From NCBI RefSeq assembly GCF_011801145.1, contig NZ_CP046172.1, positions 3,410,001-3,474,000 of the forward strand: a stretch of 64,000 nt of DNA, in the 5' to 3' direction. The notes under the pieces were generated by a model. It ran no database searches. It was not told the DNA's origin and saw only the letters and a list, made by a program, of their open reading frames with translations. The number at the start of each line of letters is the position of its first letter. The stretch's first letter is position 1. The position numbers were made by a program, and so were the translations under genes. Source of the stretch: Nocardia arthritidis (GTDB lineage Bacteria > Actinomycetota > Actinomycetes > Mycobacteriales > Mycobacteriaceae). This document shows, piece after piece, positions 9,706-19,328 of this stretch.

Positions 9706-10707
9706 GTGACATTCGACAACGTGCGGGGACGTGCGACCCCAGGCCTGCCGTCCACGGCGCGGCCGAACGTCTCCCACACGCCCTCGGTGGTGCAGAGCCT
9801 GCGCACCCATGCGAGCCGGTCCGTGCCGTTCTCGGTGGAATTCAACCCGCCGCGCGACGCCGCGGGCGAGGCGCGGCTGTGGCGCGCGGTGCGCCAGTTC
9901 GAACGCATGCATCCGGCGTTCGTCTCGATGACATACGGCGCGGGCGGGTCCACCAGCGACCGCACCGTCCGGGTCACCGGTGAGCTCGCGCAGGAGACCA
10001 CCCTGCTGCCGGTGGCGCATCTCACCGCGGTCGGGCACAGCGTCGCGGAGTTGCGTTCGCTGGTGGGCGGTTACGCCGACTGCGGGATCCGCAACGTGCT
10101 GGTGCTGCGCGGGGATCCGCCCGGCGATCCGCTCGGCGAGTGGCGCAAACATCCGGAGGGCGTCGCCTACGCCGAGGAACTGGTGCGGATCGTGCGCGAT
10201 CTCGGCGATTTCCATGTCGGTGTCGCCTCGTTCCCGCAGGGCCATCACCGCTCGCCGGACCTGGATCACGACACCAGGTACCTGGCCGCGAAACTCCGCG
10301 CGGGTGCGGAGTATTCGATCACCCAGATGTTCTTCGAGGTGGACCACTATCTGCGGCTGCGCGACCGGATCGCCGCATTCGATCCGGTGGAGGGCGCCAA
10401 GCCGATCATCCCGGAGCTGATGCCGATCACCTCGCTGCGCACCGTATCGCGCGCCGAGGAGCTGTGCGGGCGGCCGCTGCCCGCGGCCGTGATGGAGCGG
10501 CTGCACCGGGCGGCGGGCGAGGATCCGGAGGCGAATCAGGCCGCGGTGCGCGAGGTCGGCATCGAGATCGCGACCGAGATGGGTCAGCGACTGATCGCCG
10601 AGGGCGCGCCCTGCCTGCACTTCATCACGTTGAACTTCGCCAAGGCGACCAGCGAGGTGCTGACCAACCTCGGCTACGGAGTCACCGCGGCCCCGCTCAG
10701 CGCCTGA
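9706..10707 (+). CDS. metF: Methylenetetrahydrofolate reductase (MetF)
   Basis: FAD enzyme reducing 5,10-methylene- to 5-methyltetrahydrofolate for methionine synthesis. The 333-residue protein shows the family core: FSVEFNPPRD, FVSMTYGAGGSTSDRT, PVAHLTAVGHS, NVLVLRGDPPGD, VASFPQGHH, KLRAGAEYSITQMFFE, PELMPITSLR and a C-terminal CLHFITLNFAKAT. The start is GTG 9706, with little sequence before the conserved region to decide. It holds the position of Rv2172c and converges on the secreted hydrolase gene. Confidence 0.94.
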   Translation: MTFDNVRGRATPGLPSTARPNVSHTPSVVQSLRTHASRSVPFSVEFNPPRDAAGEARLWRAVRQFERMHPAFVSMTYGAGGSTSDRTVRVTGELAQETTLLPVAHLTAVGHSVAELRSLVGGYADCGIRNVLVLRGDPPGDPLGEWRKHPEGVAYAEELVRIVRDLGDFHVGVASFPQGHHRSPDLDHDTRYLAAKLRAGAEYSITQMFFEVDHYLRLRDRIAAFDPVEGAKPIIPELMPITSLRTVSRAEELCGRPLPAAVMERLHRAAGEDPEANQAAVREVGIEIATEMGQRLIAEGAPCLHFITLNFAKATSEVLTNLGYGVTAAPLSA

Positions 10708-10731
10708 CGGGACCTGTTGGGGCGCTGCGGT

Positions 10732-12744
10732 TTACCAGCCGGGGTCACCGGCCAGCGGCACGTTGACGTAGCTGGGTGCGGCCGGATCCAATTGCAGGTG
10801 TTGCGGTTTCAGCTCGGTGGCATCGAGGAACGGCCGGATCGGGACGCCCTTGGGCAGGTTGCTGGCGAAGATGTCGACCCGCAGCCGGTGGCCGGGTTGC
10901 AGTATCGCGTCGGTGGGCGCGATACCGATGTCGACGGTCGTCGGTTCGCCGGGGGTGACCGGTTGCCTGCTGTCCAACGACAGGATGGGGTACGGGTCGG
11001 TGAGATCGCCGTTTTCCGAACGCGCACTGCGTGATTCGTCGATGGCGCGCAGTGAGGCCAGCAGTTGGCCGGTGCTGAGGGTTGCCGAACGTCCGTCCGG
11101 GGCAACATCGTTCACGGTCACTGCCCAGTAGCCGTCGGTTGCGTCGAGCACAGTGTTCAGGTGGATATCGATCGGACCGGACAGGGTGGTCGGCCCGGTG
11201 ACGGGTGCGCTGGTGAAGGTCAGTGCGTCGCGTTCGGCAATGCGGGCGTCCTTGCCGCAGCCGGTGAACACGAGCATTCCCACGGTCCCCTGCTCCGCAT
11301 CGGCGGAGCAGAAAGTGGCCAGGCCGGGGGCGACGGCCAGACTGGCGGAATCCTGGTTCGGCTCGGTGGTGAGGCTACCGTCGAACACACTGGTGGCGGT
11401 GCCGCTTGCTGTTGCTGAGAAATACATGCGTCGATGCGTTGCCTCCGGCCTGGGAAATTGATCGGCCGTGGTCCAGCCGCCGCCCTGCTGCCACATGGTG
11501 ATCGGGCCATAGCGGTCGATGCCGTTGTCAATACCCTTGAGCCACTTGTCGAACCACGCCCGCTGCAATACATCCATCCGAGGTGGCTCGCCCGGTTTAC
11601 CGCGCATGTCGAAACCTACGGTGATGTGATAGCTGTTGCCCATGATGAGTTGCTTCTGGCCGGGCGGCAGCGGGATATCGCGGTAGACCCGGGGTTCGCC
11701 ATCGGCGAAGTTGTCGTGCCAGCCGCCGATCACCATGGTGGGCACCGTGATTCGTTCCGGATGTCCCTCCCATGCCTTGCGGAGCGGGCTGTCCGGGTTC
11801 AGCACCTCCGCGAGTTGCGGCGGGATAGCGTCGAATGACGTGGTGGTGAGTGTCTGGAGCACGACATCGAGGAACGACATCGGGCTGGCGAGTCGGTCCG
11901 CCAGCCATTTGCTGTCCAGTCGGCCCAAAGCGATGGACACCATGTCTGGTGTCAGCTTGAGCAGGTTCACTTGGATCACATAAGGCAGTAGCAGTCCGAT
12001 GGCGGCACCGCCCGGCGCGATCGCGTTGCGCACGACATCGCTGCCCGAGATCACCGGGACGATGGCTTTCAAAGCGGGCGGGCGCTTTTCGGCGGCTTCG
12101 AGCTGATTGACGCCCGAGTACGAGGCGCCCGACATGCCGATATTGCCGTCGGACCACGGCTGTGCGGCCGCCCAAGCGATGATCTCGGGGGTATCGCGCT
12201 GCTCGGTCGGTCCCCACGGCTCCCAAAATCCTTGGGAGAAACCTGTTCCGCGAGTATCGACGACGATCTGCGTATATCCGCTGCGCACCAGGACGGGGTC
12301 GACGAGGGCGGTGCGTGCGAAACCGCCGCCGAGGAAACGGGTCGCGTCGGTCAGGCCCTCGAGCGGCGTGCCGTCGAGTTGGAAGTCGCGGAAGAAGTTG
12401 ATCACCGCGTCGGACAGGATCGGAATCGACGCCGCGGTCTGCCCGATCATTGTGACCAGCTTCGTGTACGGGGTGACGTTCACGATCGTCGGCAATGGGG
12501 TGGTGATCGGACCGTTCGCGTCCGCCGGGCGGTACACATTCGCTTTGAGGACTGTGCCGTCGCTCATGGTGATCGGGATATCCCAGTCGATGTGGATCGA
12601 CGGATATCGCTGTGGCCCATCGTGTTCGGCTGTCCAGTCCGGCTCGCCCTCCGGCGTCGCCGTCGCAGGCGGCGCTGCCAGGAATCCCGAAACCAGCAGC
12701 GGCACAAGCAGGTCGACGCACCGGCTGATGACTGAGTTCCGCAT
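10732..12744 (-). CDS. Secreted CocE/NonD family alpha/beta hydrolase (X-Pro dipeptidyl-peptidase-like)
   Basis: A 670-residue exported serine hydrolase. The N-terminus MRNSVISRCVDLLVPLLVSG with APPATATPEG is a Sec signal peptide. The catalytic domain follows: YTKLVTMIG, VVDTRGTGFSQGFWEPWGP and the nucleophile elbow GMSGASYSG. The C-terminal beta-sandwich typical of the CocE/X-Pro family carries GPTTLSGPIDIHLN and DGRSATLSTGQL. Family members cleave esters or N-terminal X-Pro dipeptides; the substrate here cannot be read. The ATG has GGGAA seven bases upstream. It is monocistronic, separated from the monooxygenase operon by a hairpin. Confidence 0.88.
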   Translation of the reverse strand: MRNSVISRCVDLLVPLLVSGFLAAPPATATPEGEPDWTAEHDGPQRYPSIHIDWDIPITMSDGTVLKANVYRPADANGPITTPLPTIVNVTPYTKLVTMIGQTAASIPILSDAVINFFRDFQLDGTPLEGLTDATRFLGGGFARTALVDPVLVRSGYTQIVVDTRGTGFSQGFWEPWGPTEQRDTPEIIAWAAAQPWSDGNIGMSGASYSGVNQLEAAEKRPPALKAIVPVISGSDVVRNAIAPGGAAIGLLLPYVIQVNLLKLTPDMVSIALGRLDSKWLADRLASPMSFLDVVLQTLTTTSFDAIPPQLAEVLNPDSPLRKAWEGHPERITVPTMVIGGWHDNFADGEPRVYRDIPLPPGQKQLIMGNSYHITVGFDMRGKPGEPPRMDVLQRAWFDKWLKGIDNGIDRYGPITMWQQGGGWTTADQFPRPEATHRRMYFSATASGTATSVFDGSLTTEPNQDSASLAVAPGLATFCSADAEQGTVGMLVFTGCGKDARIAERDALTFTSAPVTGPTTLSGPIDIHLNTVLDATDGYWAVTVNDVAPDGRSATLSTGQLLASLRAIDESRSARSENGDLTDPYPILSLDSRQPVTPGEPTTVDIGIAPTDAILQPGHRLRVDIFASNLPKGVPIRPFLDATELKPQHLQLDPAAPSYVNVPLAGDPGW

Positions 12745-12932
12745 CGATATTCCCTTCGCCGCGATCCGTGTTGGCAGAACGATACGTTCAGGAATGTATG
12801 TTTCTGTGGGAATGGCTGGATTCCGTCGAGCGCACAGCGAAAGCGTGCTGGTTCCGGCGCTTGCCCAATGTCGCTGGGCGAGTTCGGTATGCGCCGTCAC
12901 GGTTCGCGTCGGTTGCGGTGATTCGCGCACGC

Positions 12933-12964
12933 CCTCCCGCGCTCGCGATCGCAAACGCGGGAGG
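12933..12964 (-). terminator. Hairpin after the monooxygenase operon; rest of 12745-12988 is promoter space
   Basis: A perfect 9-bp stem (CCTCCCGCG) with a 14-base loop lies 25 bp beyond the stop at 12989. It is a good candidate terminator for the 14-gene operon. The remaining bases to 12744 hold the Shine-Dalgarno and presumed promoter of the hydrolase; no gene was seen. Confidence 0.6.
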
Positions 12965-12988
12965 CTGTTCGGTGTGCGGGACTTCGAG

Positions 12989-14134
12989 TTATGCGGCGCG
13001 GGCGGCGCGCAGGCCCCAGGCGTCGGCGAGGAGGCGGTGCGACTCCAGGCGGTCCGCGTGGCGGTGGGTGACGCTGGTGACCAGGAGTTCGTCCGCGGCG
13101 GTGACTCGTTGGAGTGCGGCGAGGCGCTCGACGACGGTGGCGGGGGAGCCGACGAACTGGGTGGCCAGGCGGTCGTCGACGAGCCGCAGCTGTTCCGGGG
13201 TGAGCGGTGCGGCCGTATCGGGGTCGAGGTATTCCGCCGCGCCCGCGCCGGTCCGGATGCTGTGCACCCAGTGGCCGTAGCTGGAGGCGAGGTGCTGCGC
13301 TGTCGAATCATCCTGCGCCACAACGACATCCGCTGACACCACGACATACGGACGATCCAGCCGCGCGGATGGCTGGAAGGCGGCGCGATAGGCGTCCACC
13401 GCGTCGAGCGCGGTGCCCGGCGATACGTGATACGCCGCGGCGAACGGCAGACCGAGACGTCCGGCGAGTTCGGCGCTCTCGCCCGCCGAACTGCCGAACA
13501 GCCACAGTTCGACCTGTGCGCCCTCACCCGGAACCGCATGCAGCGCAATGTCGTTCGTCGCGACGTAACTGCCGTCGAGCAGGGCGCGCACCTCGTCGAG
13601 CTGCTCGGCGAAATCGAGCGATTGCGCGCCCGGCTGTTGCAGAGCCTCCAGTGAGGCGATGAATTTGGATCGGTCCGTGATACGCGCCGGATCGAATGGC
13701 GGCGGCACCACGACACCGTCCCGGACCCTGGTGCGCCCGGTATCCGCAACGGGCCGAGCGGCTTTCGGGCGGCCGCCCTCGGCGCCGAATTGGGTGCGCC
13801 GGTGCCCCGACCGGCCGAGGCCGAGATCGAGCCGCCCCGGATACAGCGCATCGATGGTGCCGAACGCCTCGACGATGGACGCGGAGGTGTGATGGCCGAC
13901 CTGCACCGCGGCCGAACCGACCCGGATCCGCGAGGTGGCCGCCGCGACCAGCCCGATCAGCGTGATCGATGATGAACTGGCCACCGCGACGAAATGGTGC
14001 TCGGCCAGCCAATAGCGGCGGTAGCCCCACTGCTCGGTGTGCCGCGCCAGATCGATGGTGTTGCGAATCGCCTCTCGCGCGGTGGATCCCGCGCTGATCG
14101 GCGACAGATCGAGGATGGATAGCGGAACGGTCAT
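12989..14134 (-). CDS. LLM-class flavin-dependent oxidoreductase (MsnO8-like), operon gene 14
   Basis: Luciferase-like monooxygenase of 381 residues using reduced FMN or F420. The start matches the MsnO8 branch: LSILDLSPISAGSTAREAI, then YRRYWLAEHHF, LVAAATSRIRVGSAAVQVGHH and LYPGRLDLGLGRSGHRR. It is the last gene of the operon; its ATG overlaps the stop of the DUF1684 gene as ATGA. The substrate cannot be inferred from the family alone; the riboswitch-controlled context suggests an organosulfur compound. Confidence 0.88.
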   Translation of the reverse strand: MTVPLSILDLSPISAGSTAREAIRNTIDLARHTEQWGYRRYWLAEHHFVAVASSSSITLIGLVAAATSRIRVGSAAVQVGHHTSASIVEAFGTIDALYPGRLDLGLGRSGHRRTQFGAEGGRPKAARPVADTGRTRVRDGVVVPPPFDPARITDRSKFIASLEALQQPGAQSLDFAEQLDEVRALLDGSYVATNDIALHAVPGEGAQVELWLFGSSAGESAELAGRLGLPFAAAYHVSPGTALDAVDAYRAAFQPSARLDRPYVVVSADVVVAQDDSTAQHLASSYGHWVHSIRTGAGAAEYLDPDTAAPLTPEQLRLVDDRLATQFVGSPATVVERLAALQRVTAADELLVTSVTHRHADRLESHRLLADAWGLRAARAA

Positions 14135-14934
14135 GCCTGCGGCCCCCGCGGATTCCGTTCGCCCGCCTCGATCGCGACCCGCAGCCGGTTCTCCGGGGGC
14201 GCCAGCGGGCAGGTCGCGAAATCGGTGAAGGCGCAGGGCAGATTGGCGGCCCGGTTGAAGTCGAGCAGTACGGTGCCGTCCGCCTCCGGCGCGCCGATCG
14301 CCAGCGACCGCGCCGCGGGATAGGTGGTGACCCCGCTCGTCGCATCGGTGAACAGCAGCCGCAGATCGTCGGCGGAACCGAAGGCGAGCACTCGCTCGCT
14401 GGCCCCACCGACCGTGAAAACGACGGTGCCCGAGGCGATGTGGTGATGTTCCAACCCGTCGACGACGGCGCCGGTGGTCACCGTATGCGCCTCGGCGAAC
14501 GGTTCGAAGCGCCCGCGTATCACCCAGCGCGGATCCGGTGCGTACGCCGGAATACCGTCGAAGGTGAGCAGGCCGGGCGCGGCCGGATCGTGCACCCGAA
14601 CCGCGTGGCGGCCGGTGCGGCGGATCACCTCCAGCACCCGATTCTCGTGCAGCACACTGAGTCCCGGCGCGCCCTCGGCGGGCTGGATGATGCGCACGCC
14701 CGCGATACCGACCCCGTCGTACTCCAGCCGGTCGGCGGGGCGGGCGGTGATGAACACCTTGTCATCGGTGACCCACCAGGTGCCCGGCACATCGGGCAGC
14801 TGTTCCGGTTGATCGGTGAGCCAATGTAATCCGGTGAGGCTCAGGAAGCCGAGCGGGTCGCGCAGCTGATCCTCGCGCGCATGATGCCAATTCGCCCACT
14901 CGGTCTCGAAAAGGGTTGTGGTGCTTGCGGTCAT
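14131..14934 (-). CDS. DUF1684 domain-containing protein, operon gene 13
   Basis: A 267-residue soluble protein of unknown biochemical role. DUF1684 features include the N-terminal WHHAREDQLRDPLGFLSLTG, RNPRWVIRGRFEPF-like YAPDPRWVIRGRFEPF and the C-terminal TVLLDFNRAANLPCAFTDFATCPLAPPENRL with its conserved Cys residues. ATGA overlaps tie it to both neighbouring monooxygenase genes, so the three are very probably translated together and act in one pathway. No signal peptide or membrane segment is visible. Confidence 0.87.
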   Translation of the reverse strand: MTASTTTLFETEWANWHHAREDQLRDPLGFLSLTGLHWLTDQPEQLPDVPGTWWVTDDKVFITARPADRLEYDGVGIAGVRIIQPAEGAPGLSVLHENRVLEVIRRTGRHAVRVHDPAAPGLLTFDGIPAYAPDPRWVIRGRFEPFAEAHTVTTGAVVDGLEHHHIASGTVVFTVGGASERVLAFGSADDLRLLFTDATSGVTTYPAARSLAIGAPEADGTVLLDFNRAANLPCAFTDFATCPLAPPENRLRVAIEAGERNPRGPQA

Positions 14935-16301
14935 GACGCTCGTGCTCCTTCGTGGACGGATTTGCGGTGGTGGGGATGCGGTAGACCGAGGTGGTCGCGC
15001 AGCGTGCTGCCGGTGTATTCGGTGCGGAAGCTGCCGCGCTCCTGCAGTTCCGGGACGACGCGGTCGACGAATTCGTCCAACCCGCCCGGGGTGAGGTGCG
15101 GCACCAGGATGAAACCGTCGCTGGCGTCGGACTGGACGTAGTCGTCGATCTGCCCGGCCACCTGGGCCGGGGTGCCGATGAACTGCTGGCGTGCGGTGAC
15201 CTCGATGATCAGCTCACGGATGGACAGGTTTTCGGCCGTTGCCTTGGCCCGCCACGCCTCGGCGACCGCGCGCGGATCCTTGGCGTGCCGGACCCGGCCC
15301 CTGGTGATGTTCACGTTGTCCTCGGGCTCCAGCTCGGGCAGCGGGCCGTCCGGGTCGTAGCCGGAAAGGTCACGGCCCCAGACCTGTTCGAGGAAGGCGA
15401 GCGCGGTCTGCGGACCCACCTGCTGCAACCGGATGTGCCGCGCCCGTTCCTGCGCCTCCTCGGCGGTGTCGCCGAGGACGAAGGTGGCGGCGGGCAGGAT
15501 CTTCAGATCGTCGGCGCTGCGGCCGTATTTGGCGAGGCGGCCCTTCATATCGGCGTAGAAGCGCTGTCCGGCCTCGAGGGTGCCGTGTCCGGTGAAGATG
15601 GCATCGGCGGTGGCGGCGCCGAATTCGCGGCCGTCATCGGAATCGCCCGCCTGCAACAGTACCGGATGTCCCTGCGGGCTCGGCGGTAGCACGAAGCGCC
15701 CGGCGATATCGAATTGTGAACTGTGGTAACGGGTTTCGGGCACCTCCCGGGCGAAGACGCCGCGCTCGCGGTCGACGACGAGCGCGTCGGCGGGCCAGCT
15801 GTCCCACAGCGTGCGCGCGGCGTCGACGATCTCGGCGGCCCGGCGGTAGCGCTGATCGTGCTCCAGATAGCCGCCCCGGCGGAAGTTCTCACCGGTGAAC
15901 GCGTCGGACGAGGTGACGACATTCCACGCGGCGCGCCCGCCGGACAGGTGATCGAGGGAGGCGAATTGCTTTGCCACCTCGAATGGTTCGTTGAAGGTGC
16001 TGTTGATGGTGCCCGCGAGACCGAGCTTGTCGGTGACCCCGGCCAGCGCGTTGAGCACGGTGAAGGTGTCCGGCCTGCCGACCACGTCGAGATCGTGGAT
16101 GCGGCCGCGGTGTTCGCGCAGGCGCAATCCCTCGGCCAGGAAGAAGAAGTCGAACAGTCCGCGTTCGGCGGTGCGGGCCAGATGTACGAAGGATTCGAAA
16201 TCGATCTGGCTGCCGGATTCCGGATCGCTCCACACGGTGGTGTTGTTCACGCCGGGGAAATGGGCGGCCAGGTGCACGGTTTTACGCGGTTTCGCGGTCA
16301 C
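14931..16301 (-). CDS. NtaA/SnaA/DszA-family FMN-dependent monooxygenase, operon gene 12
   Basis: A 456-residue class C flavin monooxygenase, predicted to cleave C-N or C-S bonds using FMNH2 from a separate reductase. It carries the subgroup motifs HFPGVNNTTVW, FDFFFLAEGL, GTINSTFNEPFEVAKQFASLDHLSGGR (seen in segments), WNVVTSSD, ENFRRGGYLEHDQRYRRA and LLQAGDSDDGREFGA. Start GTG 16301 overlaps the stop of the upstream monooxygenase as GTGA. This family includes nitrilotriacetate, dibenzothiophene sulfone and S-modified cysteine monooxygenases. No flavin reductase gene lies in the operon. Confidence 0.92.
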   Translation of the reverse strand: MTAKPRKTVHLAAHFPGVNNTTVWSDPESGSQIDFESFVHLARTAERGLFDFFFLAEGLRLREHRGRIHDLDVVGRPDTFTVLNALAGVTDKLGLAGTINSTFNEPFEVAKQFASLDHLSGGRAAWNVVTSSDAFTGENFRRGGYLEHDQRYRRAAEIVDAARTLWDSWPADALVVDRERGVFAREVPETRYHSSQFDIAGRFVLPPSPQGHPVLLQAGDSDDGREFGAATADAIFTGHGTLEAGQRFYADMKGRLAKYGRSADDLKILPAATFVLGDTAEEAQERARHIRLQQVGPQTALAFLEQVWGRDLSGYDPDGPLPELEPEDNVNITRGRVRHAKDPRAVAEAWRAKATAENLSIRELIIEVTARQQFIGTPAQVAGQIDDYVQSDASDGFILVPHLTPGGLDEFVDRVVPELQERGSFRTEYTGSTLRDHLGLPHPHHRKSVHEGARAS

Positions 16302-17410
16302 GAAAGGGCTCCTCGCTGGCTGGTCGCGTAGCGGCTGACCGGTCGGGGTAGGCCGAGCCGGGTACGCAGGGTGTTGGCGGACAAGGGTTTCCGGGCCAGG
16401 GCGGGCAGGTGGTGCAGCGCCGCGGCGAGTGCCAGCGGGCGCAGCGTCACGCCGTCGACCGGTACGGCCGCGAGCAACTCGCCGAGCTCGGCGGGGGTTC
16501 CTATGTGCCGCAAGGTATTCGGGTGGGGTTCGGCCGTCCACAGGTCGAGTTCGGCGACCTCGGCCCGCGCCTGTGCGGCCGTTTCGGCGAGGTGGATGTC
16601 GAGGTCGAGCAGCACTTGGACGGTGTCGGGGTCGCGGCCCGCGGCGGACAGTGCCGTGCGCAAAGCCGTGCGCCGGGTGCGGGCGTCGTCGAGATCCGTT
16701 GCGGCGATGCGGATCAGATCCGCCCGGTGCACCGCGACCCCGGTGCTGTGCGGGCCTTCGGCGCGGATCGCGACGATCGACTGCCCCTGCGGGGAGCGCG
16801 GGGTGATGGACGGACCCTTCACCGAGAAGTTGTCTCCGGCGAAGTCGATGTAGTGCAGCCGGTCCCGGTCGATGAATCGGCCGGTGGACAGCTCGCGGAT
16901 CTCCGCGTCGTCCTCCCAGCTGTCCCAGAGCCGGGTGACCACCTCGATCGCCTCGTCGGCCTCGTGCCACAGCGACGGTTCGTCCTGAACGCCCTTGCGG
17001 CCGAAGGCCTTCGCCTGCTCGGCGCCCGTCGAGACGGTGACCTCCCACCCCGCCCGGCCCAGCGTGGCGAAATCCAGGCTCTGGATGGCCTTGGCGAGAT
17101 GGAACGGCTCGGTGTGCGTCACCGGCGCCTGCGGCAGCAGCCCGATGTGGTTGGTGGCGGCCGCGACTCGCGCCGCGATGGCCACCGCGTCGAGCCTGCC
17201 CTTGGCGACGCCGGGCCCGCCGGGCTGCAGCCCGAACGAATCGGGCAGGAAAACCGCGTCGACGCCCGCGTTTTCGGCGGCGGTGACCGCGGCGACCCAG
17301 TAGCCGCCGGTGAACAGATCCTCGGCGCGCGAATCGGCGCGACGCCAGGATGCCGGATGGCCGCCGGTCCCGGCGAGCTCCACCGCCAGGAATAGATCGG
17401 AATCTGCCAT
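16298..17410 (-). CDS. LLM-class flavin-dependent oxidoreductase, operon gene 11
   Basis: A 370-residue luciferase-like protein related to gene 12: LFLAVELAGTGGHPASWRR, FTGGYWVAAVTAAENAGVDAVFLPDSF, IGLLPQAPVTHTEPFHLAK and TLGRAGWEVTVSTG, where many NtaA-type enzymes have GRAAWNVVTS. The C-terminal half is more divergent than usual. ATG 17410 has GGAAAGGA upstream and shares a base with the stop of the 67-residue gene (TGATG). Pairing with gene 12 suggests two oxidations of one substrate or a heterodimer; this is inference. Confidence 0.87.
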   Translation of the reverse strand: MADSDLFLAVELAGTGGHPASWRRADSRAEDLFTGGYWVAAVTAAENAGVDAVFLPDSFGLQPGGPGVAKGRLDAVAIAARVAAATNHIGLLPQAPVTHTEPFHLAKAIQSLDFATLGRAGWEVTVSTGAEQAKAFGRKGVQDEPSLWHEADEAIEVVTRLWDSWEDDAEIRELSTGRFIDRDRLHYIDFAGDNFSVKGPSITPRSPQGQSIVAIRAEGPHSTGVAVHRADLIRIAATDLDDARTRRTALRTALSAAGRDPDTVQVLLDLDIHLAETAAQARAEVAELDLWTAEPHPNTLRHIGTPAELGELLAAVPVDGVTLRPLALAAALHHLPALARKPLSANTLRTRLGLPRPVSRYATSQRGALS

Positions 17411-17613
17411 CAGTAGCGTCCTTTCCAAGGGAGATCGGCCTCGCCGGGATGACCCCAGACGAGCTGCCGCAGCGCGGCGGGGTCGGCGGTCCCGGCGAGA
17501 TCGGGTGCGAACAGCGCCGCGCGCTGCCACAGCGCCAGGCCGGAGGTGTCCGCGCGTGCGGACCGGGCCGAATGCCAACGGTTCCGGATGCGGGCGAGCA
17601 GTGAATTCGGCAT
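17410..17613 (-). CDS. 67-residue protein of unknown function, operon gene 10
   Basis: Starts [20 protein letters not shown], a basic amphipathic stretch, then LALWQRAALFAPDLAGTAD and a Trp/Pro-rich end LVWGHPGEADLPWKGRY. There is no membrane helix, signal peptide or Cys. Both junctions are one-base TGATG overlaps with the ATPase gene above and the monooxygenase gene below, strong evidence that it is translated. I recognise no family. It could be an accessory subunit of the flanking ABC transporter or monooxygenase. Confidence 0.7.
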   Translation of the reverse strand: MPNSLLARIRNRWHSARSARADTSGLALWQRAALFAPDLAGTADPAALRQLVWGHPGEADLPWKGRY

Positions 17614-19328
17614 CAGGAAGGTCCTTTCGCGACGACGGGGACCGCCGCGAGCAGTTCCCGGGTGTACGGGTGGCCGGGCCGGTCGAAAATGTCGGCCGTG
17701 CGCCCGGATTCGACGATCCGGCCGTGCCGCATGACCGCGACGCGGTCGCTTATCCGGCGCACCACCGCCAGATCGTGCGAGATGAACAGATAGCTCAGCG
17801 ACAGTTCGCGCTGTAGCCGATCGAGCAGGTCGAGGATCTGCGCCTGGACCGAGGCGTCGAGGGCGGAGACCGGTTCGTCGAGCACCAGCAGGTCCGGCCG
17901 CAGCGCGAGCGCCCGCGCGATGGCGACGCGCTGGCGTTGCCCGCCGGACAGTTCCGCAGGTCGCCGCGCCGCGAATTCGCTTGGCAGCGCGACCTGTTCG
18001 AGCAAGTCGCGCACGCGCGCCCGCCGGGCCGTCCGATCGCCGACCTGGTAGGCGCGCAGCGGCTCGGCGATGATCGTCTCGACCCGCCAGCGCGGATCCA
18101 GTGCGGCATAGGGATTCTGCTGCACCACCTGGAACCGGCGGCGCAGTCGACGCAGCCGCGCACCGCGCAGCCGGGTCAGGTCCCGGCCGTCGAAGCCGAC
18201 GCTGCCCGCGTCGGGGTCGGTGAGCCGCAACGCGATTCGCGCCGTCGTCGATTTACCGGACCCGGATTCGCCCACCAGCGCCAAGGTTTCGCCGCGATCC
18301 AGCTCGAGGCCGATGCCGTCGACCGCGGTAACCGCGCTCGCGTGGTAACGCTTGTGCACGTCCCGAAGAGTGAGCAGGGGTGCGGCCGAGCGGTCGCGCG
18401 CCGGGCGATACCCGCCGGGCGCGAGCCCGGGCGAGGCCGCGAGCAGCCGCCTGGTGTACGGATGCCGCGGTTCGGCGAGAATCCGTGCGGTCGGCCCGGA
18501 TTCGACGATCTCACCCTTGTTCAGGACGACCAGCCGGTCGGCCCGCTCGGCGGCGACGGCCAGATCGTGCGTGATGAGCAGGACCGCCGCGCCGCGGGTG
18601 CCGGTCTGTTCGGTGAGCCGGTCCAGCACGCGGCGGGCGACGGTGGCGTCGAGTGCGCTGGTGGGTTCGTCGGCGATCACCAGATCGGGGGAGCAGGCGA
18701 GGGCGGCGGCGATCAGCACGCGCTGCCGCTGCCCGCCCGACAGCTCGTGCGGATACTGCGCGGCCCGCAGCTCCGGCCGGTCCAGTCCGGCGTCGGCGAG
18801 CAGTTCGAGCGCGCGCAGCCGAGCCGTTCGCTTGTCCGCGCGCCGGTGCACCAGCAGTGCCTCCGCCACCTGATCGCCGACGCGCCGAACGGGATTGAGT
18901 GACAGTCCGGGATCCTGCGGCACGAATCCGATGCGGGCGCCGCGCAGTTCGCGCATGGCGCGCTCGGATCCGGTGTCGACCACCGTGCCGTCGAAGGTGA
19001 TTGTGCCGCCGTGGATTTCGGCATTCGACCCGAGCAGGCCGAGCACCGACTGCGCGAGCGTCGACTTGCCGGAACCGGATTCGCCGATCAGCGCGACGAT
19101 CTCACCGCGCGCCAGCGTCATGGATACGCCGGTGAGTGCGGGCACCGGTCCTCGGTCGGTGTGATAGCGGACCTCGAGTCGCTCGATCCGCAGCAGCGCG
19201 GGGTCGGGCGCGTCGGTCCGGGATCCGTTGTGGTGCTGTGCGGCCGATGCACTCGCAGGCCCGCTCACGGCGGACGCGTCGGCTGCGGGCGGCTCCATGG
19301 CCGCTGCTTCGATCGCGAGTTCGCTCAT
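17613..19328 (-). CDS. ABC transporter ATPase, fused DppD-DppF type, operon gene 9
   Basis: A 571-residue protein with two complete nucleotide-binding domains, energising the peptide/nickel-type importer formed with genes 6-8. Domain 1 has Walker [10 protein letters not shown], signature [15 protein letters not shown] and Walker [14 protein letters not shown]. Domain 2 repeats these as [27 protein letters not shown] and [12 protein letters not shown]. About 40 low-complexity residues precede domain 1. ATG 19328 overlaps the permease stop as ATGA. Confidence 0.95.
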   Translation of the reverse strand: MSELAIEAAAMEPPAADASAVSGPASASAAQHHNGSRTDAPDPALLRIERLEVRYHTDRGPVPALTGVSMTLARGEIVALIGESGSGKSTLAQSVLGLLGSNAEIHGGTITFDGTVVDTGSERAMRELRGARIGFVPQDPGLSLNPVRRVGDQVAEALLVHRRADKRTARLRALELLADAGLDRPELRAAQYPHELSGGQRQRVLIAAALACSPDLVIADEPTSALDATVARRVLDRLTEQTGTRGAAVLLITHDLAVAAERADRLVVLNKGEIVESGPTARILAEPRHPYTRRLLAASPGLAPGGYRPARDRSAAPLLTLRDVHKRYHASAVTAVDGIGLELDRGETLALVGESGSGKSTTARIALRLTDPDAGSVGFDGRDLTRLRGARLRRLRRRFQVVQQNPYAALDPRWRVETIIAEPLRAYQVGDRTARRARVRDLLEQVALPSEFAARRPAELSGGQRQRVAIARALALRPDLLVLDEPVSALDASVQAQILDLLDRLQRELSLSYLFISHDLAVVRRISDRVAVMRHGRIVESGRTADIFDRPGHPYTRELLAAVPVVAKGPS

